64,000 bases of DNA from NCBI RefSeq assembly GCF_026619435.1, contig NZ_JAOVZQ010000001.1, forward strand, positions 1,557,501-1,621,500, given 5' to 3'. Within the stretch, counting starts at the first letter, position 1. Every line of letters starts with the position of its first letter. The translations under genes were made by a program, and so were the position numbers. The notes beneath the pieces are model-generated. The model worked only from the letters and a program-made list of their open reading frames with translations. It was not told the DNA's origin and made no database searches. Below are positions 8,259 to 16,668 of this stretch, one piece after another. Origin of the DNA: Hoeflea ulvae. Its GTDB lineage: Bacteria > Pseudomonadota > Alphaproteobacteria > Rhizobiales > Rhizobiaceae.

Positions 8259-9493
8259 GGCGTGACCTTGAAGGCGTCCGGTCTGGTCTGGAGTGCTGCC
8301 TGCAAGGTCGCAGCAGACCCCAACACCACCACGCCTGATCCGGACTGGGCCGCAGCCATCGCCTCGGCCAGCCGCGCCACATCGGCATCGCTGGAGCTCA
8401 AAATGCTCTCCAGGTCCGCCATACGGAAATCCTCTGTCATGCCCGTCAGATGCCGCTGAAACAGCGCCAGCATTTCGGCGCCCGCAGTCATGGGCCGGTC
8501 AAGCCGTGCCACCGCGCCGACGCGGTAGCGCTCCAGTGCATCCCCGCGCAAGCTGCGGGCGATCCAGGCCGGCGCTTCCGCCATCCTGTCGAGCGTTTGC
8601 AGCAATTGCGGATCGCGCGCCGAGATCTGGGTCAGCATGCCCGTGACCGGGTCGTGCCAGGCGCGCACCCCATAGGCGCCGCCGGCAACCCGCAGACTGT
8701 CCCAGAGCCAGCCGGTTTCAAGCGCATGCGCCGCCAGTGCCAGCGGCAGAGCCGGGTCCAGCTGTAATGACTGGCCGACGGTGTTGACAGGAAGGGCCAC
8801 GGGGATCGCTTCGCGAACAGCGGGGTGTGCAAGTGGTGGCGGCAGCTCAGCGCCGTCGGGGCGGCCAATGCGTGTCAGCAAACCGTCCCAGTCGATCTCT
8901 TGCCCGCCGCTGACCGCCAGTCGCAGCCGGCTCTGCCCAAGCGCCTTTTCGCGCAAGGAAAGCAGTGAGGCGTGCAGCCGCTCCGGATCTCCCAGCTCAA
9001 ACCGCCGCAGGGCGTCCTGGGTAGACAATCCGCGCATCATCTCGTTTGCCGCCCCCGCCGGACCGGAGGCGGCGCGCAGCCGCAAATCGGCAAGGATATG
9101 TCCGGCCCCCGCGGGCCGTGCGTCGGTGAGCGCAATTTCCTCGGCAAGCAGCGTCATGAGTGTTACCGGGTCCGGCAAGGGGCCGCAGGCAGCCGCTTCC
9201 AGCTGCGCCGCCAATGTTCCGGCCTTGGCCGGCAGCGCCTTGCCACGCAGGATCAGACAGGTGCCGAGCTTTCCTCCCGGTCCGGCCCCGGCCCAAAGCA
9301 AAGTCTCAAGCCCGCCGCGGCCGAGGCAGCGGGCCAAGAGCGGGGTCAGGGCGAGCTCCGCTTGCGTCAGCGCGGAAAGATCTAGCCCGAGGTCTGCCCG
9401 CAGCACATCGTCACGCGGCGCAATATCGAGGATTCGTCCTTCTACCTGTGCAGAGAACTGACGCAGCCGCCGCGGCAGGCTGGCCGGCGACAA
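8231..9493 (-). CDS. M16-family peptidase, C-terminal half (PqqG-like or frameshifted PqqF)
   Basis: This frame encodes the inactive second half of an M16 (insulinase/presequence-protease) enzyme. It has no HxxEH, but shows the late-domain hallmark LWDSLRVAGGAYGVRAW, then SARDPQLLQTLDRM and LAEAMAA near the end. The only listed start is TTG 9493 without a convincing Shine-Dalgarno sequence, and the frame is open further upstream, overlapping the N-terminal half. Two readings are possible: a separate subunit, as in the heterodimeric PqqF/PqqG protease of Methylorubrum, or one ~870-residue protein broken by a single-base loss in the C5/G5 run at 9502-9506. The Cys/Arg-rich tail of the N half after that run favours the frameshift. 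Confidence 0.7.
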   Translation of the reverse strand: MSPASLPRRLRQFSAQVEGRILDIAPRDDVLRADLGLDLSALTQAELALTPLLARCLGRGGLETLLWAGAGPGGKLGTCLILRGKALPAKAGTLAAQLEAAACGPLPDPVTLMTLLAEEIALTDARPAGAGHILADLRLRAASGPAGAANEMMRGLSTQDALRRFELGDPERLHASLLSLREKALGQSRLRLAVSGGQEIDWDGLLTRIGRPDGAELPPPLAHPAVREAIPVALPVNTVGQSLQLDPALPLALAAHALETGWLWDSLRVAGGAYGVRAWHDPVTGMLTQISARDPQLLQTLDRMAEAPAWIARSLRGDALERYRVGAVARLDRPMTAGAEMLALFQRHLTGMTEDFRMADLESILSSSDADVARLAEAMAAAQSGSGVVVLGSAATLQAALQTRPDAFKVTPQAVRSETA

Positions 9494-10839
9494 TACAGGC
9501 AGGGGGCTCGTGGGTGACGCTGAAACCGTGATTCTGGTGGTTGGCGGCCGCTGGACCCGTGCCTCAGCGGACCGAGCGTGACCGTCAGCCTATGCGGGTT
9601 GTCACACAGATCACGGGAGATCATCGCGCGCATGATGTCGCCATTGCCGAGCCGGTGTCGGAACCGGCCAAGTTCAGACGCAAAACCCAACTCGGCCAGC
9701 GGGTCGCCGCCGTGCCGCCAGGATCCCAGCACCCGGTGCAACACAGCCAGTCCACGTGCTTCGCGCAGTTGCAACTCCAAAGTTTCTGCCGCCTCCCGCA
9801 CCAGATCTATGGGCAGCGTCGCCGCGGCCTCGGCAAGGGCTTGGTTGACCTGTGCATCCGCGGTTTCGGCTGCAAGGTTGTCCAGCACGAGCCGGAAGGC
9901 TGCTGGCGGCAGGTCCGCTGTCAGCCCGCCACCTGCACCGAGCAATGGCAGGCGATCACGCAAGAACCCATTTGGTCGGGAGCTCAAGGCGAGGTCGAGA
10001 CAGGGCCAGCCAAAACGCCCCAGCGCATTCTCGGGCGCAAACGCCCAGGCCACGCCGACAGGTGCTTTCGCGGCGCCGGACGGGTGTGGCACGACCAGGC
10101 GGCGCGGCGCGGTGATTTTTGGCAGGACAATGCGGGGCAATGGGTCGCGGCGGCCCTGTCCGGCAAACGCCCGGTCGATCTGCTCCAATCGCTTCGCCAG
10201 ATCAACCGGGCCAGCGAGGAAAATCCGCGCATGGCTGGGGTGATAAAAGCGCGCATGAAAAGCCTGGATCGCAGCAACCGAGATCGCGCCGATCAGCTCA
10301 GGATCGCCGCCATGATCGTGTGCGTAGACGCTGCCCGGATGCAGTCCCCGGCGCAATTCATCCTGCACGCAGTTGACTGCCGAGGCGCGATGGCCTTCGA
10401 CCTCGCTTTGCAGAACGCGCTTTTCCTCCTCCAGATGCTCCGGCCGCAGCAATGGATGCAGCACCGCATCGAGAAGCACCTCGACAAGATTGGCGAAATC
10501 CTCCTCGTTGGGGCTGGCAAGGTGATAGATGGTGCGATCGGGCAGGGTCGAGGCGTTCAGCGCCGATTGCATGCTGCCTTGTTGCAGCGCCGCGTAGAGA
10601 TTGCTCGCCGGAAACCGCCGCGAGCCGCGAAAGATCATGTGTTCGAGCAGATGCGCAATGCCGCTGGAATCCGGTGGCAAGGTGTCGAAACACACCGCAA
10701 ACACCCGTTCCACGTCATCGCATAGCAGAACCAGCACATCCGCGCCGGTCGCGTGATGGCGAAATCGCGACGCGACGGCTTCATATTCCGGCAATCGCGC
10801 TTCGGACTGCAATGCGAAGGCGTGATGGTGTTCGGGCAA
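9442..10839 (-). CDS. M16-family zinc metallopeptidase, catalytic N-terminal half (PqqF-like)
   Basis: Contains the inverted zinc motif HLLEH (in GIAHLLEHMIFRGSRRFP) and the distal Glu in LQSEVEGHRASAVN, so this half is catalytic. Further family landmarks are YHLASPNEEDFANLVEVLLD and FYHPSHARIFLAGPVD. Its location beside pqqA-E suggests it cleaves PqqA or its cross-linked product. TTG 10839 is the first start after an upstream stop codon, with an AGGA element before it. The last ~20 residues after 9506 are rich in Cys and Arg and look like out-of-frame translation; the true C terminus probably continues in the frame described for 8231-9493. Confidence 0.75.
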   Translation of the reverse strand: MPEHHHAFALQSEARLPEYEAVASRFRHHATGADVLVLLCDDVERVFAVCFDTLPPDSSGIAHLLEHMIFRGSRRFPASNLYAALQQGSMQSALNASTLPDRTIYHLASPNEEDFANLVEVLLDAVLHPLLRPEHLEEEKRVLQSEVEGHRASAVNCVQDELRRGLHPGSVYAHDHGGDPELIGAISVAAIQAFHARFYHPSHARIFLAGPVDLAKRLEQIDRAFAGQGRRDPLPRIVLPKITAPRRLVVPHPSGAAKAPVGVAWAFAPENALGRFGWPCLDLALSSRPNGFLRDRLPLLGAGGGLTADLPPAAFRLVLDNLAAETADAQVNQALAEAAATLPIDLVREAAETLELQLREARGLAVLHRVLGSWRHGGDPLAELGFASELGRFRHRLGNGDIMRAMISRDLCDNPHRLTVTLGPLRHGSSGRQPPESRFQRHPRAPCLYCRRPACRGGCVSSLHR

Positions 10840-11164
10840 CGGCTGATCCTGATCCGGTGACAGGGCCGCCCCAGCCTAGTTCACTCTTGCTCCATCGCAA
10901 AAATAAATTCCGCTTTCGCCGAATGCCGATATGGCAACAGGCGGTTCCGGCAGCTGCATTGGGTGGAAGGCATCGAAATCGGCCCGCCAAACTTTTTGCG
11001 GGGATCGATGTGTTGGCGGTTGGATGGGCTCACATGGTCGTGCCCGGAATGGGCTGTAAAACCGCGGAAGAGCCATGACCGGGATGCATGGCTGCTTTCC
11101 CACTTTGGCAATTTATTGCGATGCAATATCAGGCTATCAAGGTGGCCTATCAAGGAGACGTCAC
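10840..11164. other. Intergenic region between the M16 gene and a small ORF
   Basis: About 325 bp with divergent genes on either side, so promoters for both strands are expected. No convincing protein is present: possible frames have atypical composition. AAGGAG at 11152-11157 is the ribosome binding site of the small gene that follows. I see no RNA gene or strong repeat here. Confidence 0.5.
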
Positions 11165-11332
11165 ATGTCCGCTTCCCGTCAGAACCGCGTAAGCCGCTTT
11201 TTCAGCGCCGCTGCAAGTTCCATCGATTTCGCATTCCAGGCAGACCGTCTCGCGCGCACACCGGAAGATGTGTTCACCGCGCGCGGAACGACCCGCCAGC
11301 AGGCCATCCGCGATCTCATCGCACGGACTTGA
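11165..11332 (+). CDS. Small basic hypothetical protein (55 aa)
   Basis: Starts MSASRQNRVSRFFSAAASSI and ends RQQAIRDLIART. A strong AAGGAG Shine-Dalgarno sequence lies 7 nt before the ATG, which is the main evidence that it is real. It has no signal peptide or obvious membrane segment; the middle reads DFAFQADRLARTPEDVFTAR. The pattern of a short helical N terminus followed by arginine-rich helices resembles other small uncharacterised alphaproteobacterial proteins, but I do not recognise a named family. Confidence 0.55.
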   Translation: MSASRQNRVSRFFSAAASSIDFAFQADRLARTPEDVFTARGTTRQQAIRDLIART

Positions 11333-11544
11333 GTTCCTGCGGATTTTGAGATCTTCCAGGCTCGGCGATCAGATCACGACCCGGGTGTCGTGAGTTCCGA
11401 AACCCTGTTTGCGGGTCCTGCATTCAACATTTCCTGAATTTGCGCGTTTCCATGGATGCAGGGACACCGGGCGGTAACTTATTTTACCGCTCGATTGTCA
11501 CGGCATGGATCAGACGCATCCTGACTGTTGTTCCCGATCCAGTG

Positions 11545-12234
11545 CTATTTGCCGAGTGTGGTTGTGAACCGTTGTTTGGACCGTTCGACATGGCGAAAGA
11601 ACGCCTCCTGGGCGCGTTCGCGGTTGCCTGAAGCCAGGGCGTCGACCATTTCCCTGTGCTCGTGATTGGAAACCGCCAAGCCGCCCGCCTGCACCAGTCC
11701 GCGGGCACGACACAGATGCAGCTTGTTGACCAGGCTCTGGTATTCGCGGGCCAGCATGCTGTTGTTGGTCGATCTGATCAGGAAATCATGAAACTCGAGA
11801 TTGAGCGGATAGTAGCGGTCAAAATCGCGCTCCTGCGCGATCTCGTCCATTTCCACCAGATATTCGTTCAGGCGGGCCAGCATCGCGTCCGTCACCAGAT
11901 CGGTGAGCAAACGGCCGGCCAGCCCGAACAGGGCGGCGCGGATGTCATAGATCTCGAGCGCTTCCTTGGGAGAGATCGACCGGACGAACACACCCCGGTT
12001 GCGGATGGCGTCCACCAGGCCCTTCGCCTGCAGGCTGCGCGTGGCTTCCCGCAGGGGCCCGCGGCTGGTGCCGAACCGGGCTGACAACTGGATCTCGTTC
12101 AGGCGTTCGCCCGGCTTGAGCTCCCCGGTCAGAATAAGATGCTCAAGCTCGCGTTCAAGCGCCCCCGTCAGGGAAGACGTGCGCAAGACTTGCAAATCAT
12201 TTTGCGCTGTTTGACTTGATGTACTGTTTTCCAT
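11545..12234 (-). CDS. GntR-family transcriptional regulator, FCD (FadR) subfamily
   Basis: About 229 residues. The N-terminal winged HTH reads LILTGELKPGERLNEIQLSA, then FGTSRGPLREATRSLQAKGL. A C-terminal all-helical FCD domain follows (EIYDIRAALFGLAGRLL, then FHDFLIRSTNNSMLAREYQS and NHEHREMVDAL). ATG 12234 is favoured over ATG 12246 because GGAGAG sits just upstream of it. FCD regulators usually bind organic acids and repress neighbouring catabolic genes. It is the last gene of a minus-strand operon, and a candidate operator lies 20 bp upstream, so autoregulation and control of the whole 11.5-38.8 kb block are plausible. Confidence 0.88.
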   Translation of the reverse strand: MENSTSSQTAQNDLQVLRTSSLTGALERELEHLILTGELKPGERLNEIQLSARFGTSRGPLREATRSLQAKGLVDAIRNRGVFVRSISPKEALEIYDIRAALFGLAGRLLTDLVTDAMLARLNEYLVEMDEIAQERDFDRYYPLNLEFHDFLIRSTNNSMLAREYQSLVNKLHLCRARGLVQAGGLAVSNHEHREMVDALASGNRERAQEAFFRHVERSKQRFTTTLGK

Positions 12235-12253
12235 CGAACTCTCCATGCGCGGT

Positions 12254-12263
12254 ATGTAGACAA
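12254..12263 (-). promoter_or_regulatory. Candidate GntR operator upstream of the GntR gene
   Basis: Reads TTGTCTACAT on the minus strand, 9 of 10 positions matching the TTGT-N2-ACAA palindrome found in four other promoter positions of this window. It lies in the 38-bp gap between the dehydrogenase stop and the regulator gene. Confidence 0.45.
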
Positions 12264-12284
12264 TTTACATTGGCCGATAAAGTG

Positions 12285-13367
12285 TTATGTCTTGCTCCTC
12301 ACAATTTCCCTGATTGACTCGACAACCGCCTGCGTCACAGCGGCGGTGTTGGCCTGTCCGCCCATATCGGGCGTATGGGGCCCGGACTGGCAAACCGAAC
12401 CGACTGCCTCCATCAGAACGGCCGCCGCTGCAGTCTCTCCAAGATGGTCGAGCATCATGCTGGCGGTCCAGAATGCACCGATCGGATTGGAAATGCCCTT
12501 GCCGGTGATGTCGAAAGCCGAGCCGTGGATAGGTTCGAACATCGATGGCGCTTCGCCCGTCGGATTAAGGTTGGCGGTTGCGCCGTTGCCCAGGCTGCCG
12601 GTGAGCGCGGAAGCAAGGTCAGACAGGATGTCGGCATGCAGGTTGGTCGCCAGGATGGTGTCGTATCTCCCGGGCGTGGTGACCATCTTGGCTGCCATCG
12701 CGTCAACCAGCATCCAGTCTGTATCGAGCTCCGGATAGTCCGCCAGAACCTTGCGGCAAACCTGATCCCACAGCACCATCCCATGGCGTTGCGCGTTGGA
12801 CTTGGTAACCACGGTCAACCGCTTGCGGGGCCGCTTCATGGCAAGATCGCAGGCGTGACGGGCAATCCGCTCGATGCCCGCGCGGGTGAAGACCGACACA
12901 TCCATGGCCAGTTCCAGCGGCAGTGCCGCATGCGCCCGGCCACCGACACCGGCATATTCGCCTTCGGAATTCTCCCTTACGATGACCCAGTCGATCTGTG
13001 AGCCAAGTTCGGGAAGCAGCGGCCCGCGCATTCCCGGCAGAAGCCTTGTCGGCCGGACATTGGCGTATTGGTCGAGGCCCTGGCAAATGGCAAGGCGCAA
13101 TTCCCAAAGCGTGATGTGGTCGGCAATGTCGGGCGCGCCGACGGCGCCAAAGAAGATGGCGTCAAATCCGCGCAGGGTCTCAACGCCATCGGCGGGCATC
13201 ATCTGGCCGGTGTTCCGGTAAAGCTCCGAGCCCCAGTCGAAGCTCTCCGCCTCGATCTGGAAATCGCCAAGATTTTCCGACAGTGCGGCCAGCACATCGA
13301 GCCCTGCAGAGACCACTTCGGGTCCGATTCCATCGCCCCCGATGGCTGCAATGCGGTGTTTACGCAT
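12285..13367 (-). CDS. Isocitrate/isopropylmalate dehydrogenase family protein, tartrate/D-malate dehydrogenase-like
   Basis: 360 residues. Family hallmarks are AAIGGDGIGPEV at the N terminus, the VRPTRLLPGM and VRENSEGEYAGVGGR stretches, TKSNAQRHGMVLWDQV, the metal-binding Asp region ATNLHADILSDLASAL, and PIHGSAFDITGKGISNP. The NSEGEY-GG form is typical of tartrate dehydrogenase/decarboxylase and D-malate dehydrogenase (TtuC/DmlA) rather than LeuB. Such enzymes oxidise a 2-hydroxyacid with NAD+, often with decarboxylation. ATG 13367 overlaps the end of the preceding paralogue by 8 nt. A D-tartrate dehydratase elsewhere in the region makes a hydroxydicarboxylate substrate likely. Confidence 0.85.
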   Translation of the reverse strand: MRKHRIAAIGGDGIGPEVVSAGLDVLAALSENLGDFQIEAESFDWGSELYRNTGQMMPADGVETLRGFDAIFFGAVGAPDIADHITLWELRLAICQGLDQYANVRPTRLLPGMRGPLLPELGSQIDWVIVRENSEGEYAGVGGRAHAALPLELAMDVSVFTRAGIERIARHACDLAMKRPRKRLTVVTKSNAQRHGMVLWDQVCRKVLADYPELDTDWMLVDAMAAKMVTTPGRYDTILATNLHADILSDLASALTGSLGNGATANLNPTGEAPSMFEPIHGSAFDITGKGISNPIGAFWTASMMLDHLGETAAAAVLMEAVGSVCQSGPHTPDMGGQANTAAVTQAVVESIREIVRSKT

Positions 13368-14457
13368 TCGGTACATCCATTCCGGCAAGTATGCCCTCGA
13401 TCATTTGCGACTGGCTCGCGGTTCCACGGATATCCGGGGTTCGGGTGGCCGGGTCGGACAATGCGGCATCTATTCCCTGCTTCATCAGCTCGGACGCCTG
13501 GACGGCCGATTCCAGCCCGTGACGCCGGCCAAGCCAGTCAAACAACATGCGGGTGGATTCGATCATGGCGAAGGGATTGGCGATGTTCTTGCCGGCAATG
13601 TCCGGCGCCGAGCCGTGCGTTGCCTGCGCCATGGCGATCGAACCGCGTCCGATGCACAGACCCGGGGCCATTCCGAGACCGCCGACGAGGCCGGCGGCCT
13701 CATCCGTGAGAATGTCGCCAAACATGTTGGTGGTGACAATGGTGTCGAAACTCTGCGGGTCACGCACCAGCCGCATCGCCATCGTGTCGACGATGACTTC
13801 GTCAACGGTCACGTCGGGGAAGTCTTTCGCAACTTCATAGCAGCTGTCGACAAACATGCCGCAACCGAGCTTGTACACCGTGTTCTTGTGAACAAGGGTC
13901 AGCCGCTTCTTGCGGGCGCGGGCAATTTCGAATGCGGCCCGTGCCACTTTCGAAGACCCTTCGACGGTGATCACACGCACGGAAATCGTCACATCATGGG
14001 TGGGGCGGAATTCGCCGGACCCCATCACAACATTTCTGTCCGGCTGGAAGCCTTCATTGTTTTCCCGGACGATGACCATGTCGATGTCATCATGCAGACA
14101 GCCGATGTCGGGGAAGGAACGGGTCGGCCGGACATTGGCGAACAGGTCAAAGCGTTTGCGCAGGATCGGATGCGGATTGATCGCTTCGGGAACTTTCGGA
14201 TATTCCCGATGTCCGATCGGACCGAGAATCCAGCCGTCCAGTCCACCCAGTGTTTCCAGCGTCCCCTCGGGCATTGTATGTCCGAGTTGATCAAGCGCAC
14301 GGCGACCGATGGGAACATCGACCCATTCGATTTTCAAACCTGTGACCGCCGCGGCGGCCTTGGCGATCTGGACCGATGCCGGGACGACTTCGTGGCCGAT
14401 GTCATCGCCCTCGAGAACACCGATCCTGAGATGGTCTTTTGTTGCTGTTTGCGTCAT
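13360..14457 (-). CDS. Isocitrate/isopropylmalate dehydrogenase family protein, second paralogue
   Basis: 365 residues starting MTQTATKDHLRIGVLEGDDI. The family Gly-rich start is present in altered form (EGDDIGHEVVPAS rather than GDGIGPE), followed by NVRPTRSFPDIG, VRENNEGFQPDRN, VHKNTVYKLGCGMF, TTNMFGDILTDEAAGLVGGL and THGSAPDIAGKNIANP. It is clearly diverged from the neighbouring copy and may use a different substrate or form a mixed oligomer with it. Metal ligands in the DILTDE stretch are retained. It starts 2 nt after the PrpD gene and overlaps the next gene by 8 nt, so the two dehydrogenases are translationally coupled. Confidence 0.85.
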   Translation of the reverse strand: MTQTATKDHLRIGVLEGDDIGHEVVPASVQIAKAAAAVTGLKIEWVDVPIGRRALDQLGHTMPEGTLETLGGLDGWILGPIGHREYPKVPEAINPHPILRKRFDLFANVRPTRSFPDIGCLHDDIDMVIVRENNEGFQPDRNVVMGSGEFRPTHDVTISVRVITVEGSSKVARAAFEIARARKKRLTLVHKNTVYKLGCGMFVDSCYEVAKDFPDVTVDEVIVDTMAMRLVRDPQSFDTIVTTNMFGDILTDEAAGLVGGLGMAPGLCIGRGSIAMAQATHGSAPDIAGKNIANPFAMIESTRMLFDWLGRRHGLESAVQASELMKQGIDAALSDPATRTPDIRGTASQSQMIEGILAGMDVPNA

Positions 14458-14459
14458 CT

Positions 14460-15860
14460 TCAGCCCGCCTTTGCCTGGTCGGTTGTGCGGCCGGCCGAGA
14501 CACGGGCGACGTCGGCGACACTGGAGAGATTTTCCAGATTCCAGGAAATCGCCAGCAATTCGCGCGCCGCGTCCTCACCGATCACCAGAGCCGACTGGGT
14601 GACGAACTTGTCATCAACCTGGTCATCGGTCAGCGGCACATCCTTCGAGCCCAGCGCCCGCTCGATATGCTTGCGCAGGGTGGAGCCGTCCTCGAAGGTT
14701 ACGTCGATGGTCACCGACGCTTCGTGGCATTCCGGATCCGCAGTGGCCGAAATCCGGTCGCGCAGCGCTGTGATCTCCGGCTGGTTCACCATTTCGTCGG
14801 TGAAGGCGGTCGGGGCGCCGTCACCCTTGAGCAATGCCGCGGCAGCCGAATGATAGACGCTGAACTTTCCTTCAAGGCCGGTGCGAGGCGTTTTCTTTCC
14901 GGTGAGTTCCAGCACCAGCGGATGGGTGGTCAGGTGGACCGACTTGATGGCGTTGACCCGGTCACCGATGTCGGCGCGGATCTGCTGGCAACCGTCAATT
15001 GTCGGGTGGATCACGATGCCGCAAGCATAGGGCTTGTAGCTGTTGAGCGCGGATTCCCAGCGGGTGCCGAGATCGTCGAGGATCTCGGAATAATCCTGTT
15101 TTGTCGAGGTGACATTGGCAAAGCCGCGCGGTGCTTCGATGGCCCGTTCGGAACTGTCGAAATTGGCTTCGGCGAGCAGAGCCGAGGTCAATCCGTTCTG
15201 TGCGGCGCGTCCGGGGTGGAAGCTCTTGGTCATGGTCCCGAACATCTCGCGCAAGCCCGAAGACTGGGTTGCGGCAAGTCCGAAGGCCCAGCGCATCTGC
15301 TGCTTGGACAGGCCGATCGCCTTGCCGGTGGCCGCTGCCGCACCGAAGACACCGGCGGTTCCGGTGATGTGCCAGCCGCGATCATAGTGATTGGGATAGA
15401 CCGCATTGCCGATCCGGCATTCGACCTCGATGCCGACGATGAGTGCAGTCAGAAAATCCTCGCCGGACATCGGACGGAGTTCGGCAAGCGCCAGCAAGGC
15501 CGAAGCGACCGGTCCGGCGGGGTGGATGATGGTCTTGAGATGCGTGTCGTCGAAATCAAGCACATGGGAGGTGATGCCATTCAGAAGCGCGGCATGAAGG
15601 GCGTCGAGCTGTTCGGGGCGCCCGAGAACCGTCGATGAGGCCTTGCCCGAAAAGGGGGAGACGGCTGCCAGGGCGCGGTCAACCGTTTCATGGCGCGCGC
15701 CGCCGACGGCACAGCCGACCCAGTTGACGAAGGTGCGCAGACCTTCCCGGCGGACTTCCGCGGAAATGTGAGATCCCTTTATGTCGACAATCCAGTCGAC
15801 CAACTGTCTGGTTACGTCGGGAACCTCGGCATTGGTCGCTATATGTGTGTGGCTCGACAT
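14460..15860 (-). CDS. MmgE/PrpD family protein (copy 1)
   Basis: 466 residues from ATG 15860, preceded by AAGGAAT. The MmgE/PrpD pattern is clear: NWVGCAVGGARHETVDRAL, ASSTVLGRPEQLDALHAALLNG, FDDTHLKTIIHPAGPVASA, HITGTAGVFGAAAATGKAIG, FGTMTKSFHPGRAAQNG and CGIVIHPTIDG. The family contains 2-methylcitrate dehydratase, cis-aconitate decarboxylase and many unassigned dehydratases/isomerases, so the reaction is unknown. It belongs to the seven-gene minus-strand operon. It resembles copy 3 (29738-31126) in motif wording more than copies 2 and 4. Confidence 0.9.
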   Translation of the reverse strand: MSSHTHIATNAEVPDVTRQLVDWIVDIKGSHISAEVRREGLRTFVNWVGCAVGGARHETVDRALAAVSPFSGKASSTVLGRPEQLDALHAALLNGITSHVLDFDDTHLKTIIHPAGPVASALLALAELRPMSGEDFLTALIVGIEVECRIGNAVYPNHYDRGWHITGTAGVFGAAAATGKAIGLSKQQMRWAFGLAATQSSGLREMFGTMTKSFHPGRAAQNGLTSALLAEANFDSSERAIEAPRGFANVTSTKQDYSEILDDLGTRWESALNSYKPYACGIVIHPTIDGCQQIRADIGDRVNAIKSVHLTTHPLVLELTGKKTPRTGLEGKFSVYHSAAAALLKGDGAPTAFTDEMVNQPEITALRDRISATADPECHEASVTIDVTFEDGSTLRKHIERALGSKDVPLTDDQVDDKFVTQSALVIGEDAARELLAISWNLENLSSVADVARVSAGRTTDQAKAG

Positions 15861-15873
15861 GGGTATTCCTTTC

Positions 15874-16668
15874 CTAAAGCAATCCGCGGGCAATGCCGCC
15901 ATCAACGTTAACCGCCTGCCCGGTCACATAGCTTGCAAGCGGACATGCAAGCCAAACGACCATGGCAGCCACTTCTTCGGGAGTTCCGAAGCGGCCGAGC
16001 GGGATGTCCTTGGAGAAATCCTCGAGGATCTCTGCCTGGCTTCTGCCCTGTTCCGCGGCCATCTTGTCGGCCCGTGTGGTCCACAGCGGTGTCAGAGTTC
16101 TGCCGGGTGCAACGCAATTGATCCGAATATTGCGGTCAGCCAGTTCGGCGGCGAGTGTCTTGGTCAGGCCCAGAATGCCGGCCTTGTGCACATTCGAGAC
16201 GATCTGGTGCTGATAGGGCATCTTTGATGCCGCGGCACCCAGGGTCACGATCGCCGGATTGTTGCCCTTTTCGAGCGCGGGTAGCAGGGCCCGGATGGCA
16301 CGCACGGTCGACAGGATGTTGAAGCTGTAATTGTTGATCCAGTCTTCGTCGCTGAGATCTGTGAAAGCGGAGCGAATGCTGCCGCCCACGGCCGTCACCA
16401 GGACGTCGAGCGCGCCATTCCACTGCTGATCCACCGCTTCGGCGAGGATCTTGCCCGAGCCTTCCCGGGTGACGTCACAGGTCACGGAGGTGGGCTTGTC
16501 ACTCGAATGATCCGGCATGTCGTCAATGGCTGCCAGAAGGTTGTCGCTGCTTCGGGAGGCAAGCATGACATGCGCGCCTTCCCTGGCCATCAACCTGGCT
16601 GAAGCCTTGCCGATTCCATAGCTGCCCCCGACCACGAGGACGCGCCGTTCACTGTATCCCAGGTCCAA
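15874..16668 (-). CDS. SDR-family protein with atypical active site (copy 1)
   Basis: 264 residues with TTG start 16668, preceded by AAGGA; the MDLGYSERRVLVVGGSYGIG beginning is typical of SDRs. The cofactor motif GGSYGIG and the C-terminal YVTGQAVNVDGG are intact. However the usual NNAG is replaced by LVTAVGG, the catalytic Ser position reads TLGAAA, and the YxxxK motif reads SNVHK, keeping Lys but not Tyr. Classical oxidoreductase chemistry is therefore doubtful; it may be a dehydratase/isomerase-like or binding protein. It overlaps the AbrB gene by 20 nt and lies between two PrpD genes. Confidence 0.85.
   Translation of the reverse strand: MDLGYSERRVLVVGGSYGIGKASARLMAREGAHVMLASRSSDNLLAAIDDMPDHSSDKPTSVTCDVTREGSGKILAEAVDQQWNGALDVLVTAVGGSIRSAFTDLSDEDWINNYSFNILSTVRAIRALLPALEKGNNPAIVTLGAAASKMPYQHQIVSNVHKAGILGLTKTLAAELADRNIRINCVAPGRTLTPLWTTRADKMAAEQGRSQAEILEDFSKDIPLGRFGTPEEVAAMVVWLACPLASYVTGQAVNVDGGIARGLL

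Noticed and set aside
13342..15638. Long plus-strand open frames opposite the dehydrogenase and PrpD genes
   Set aside because: They mirror conserved minus-strand genes with complete family motifs; sequence is low-complexity and lacks ribosome binding sites.
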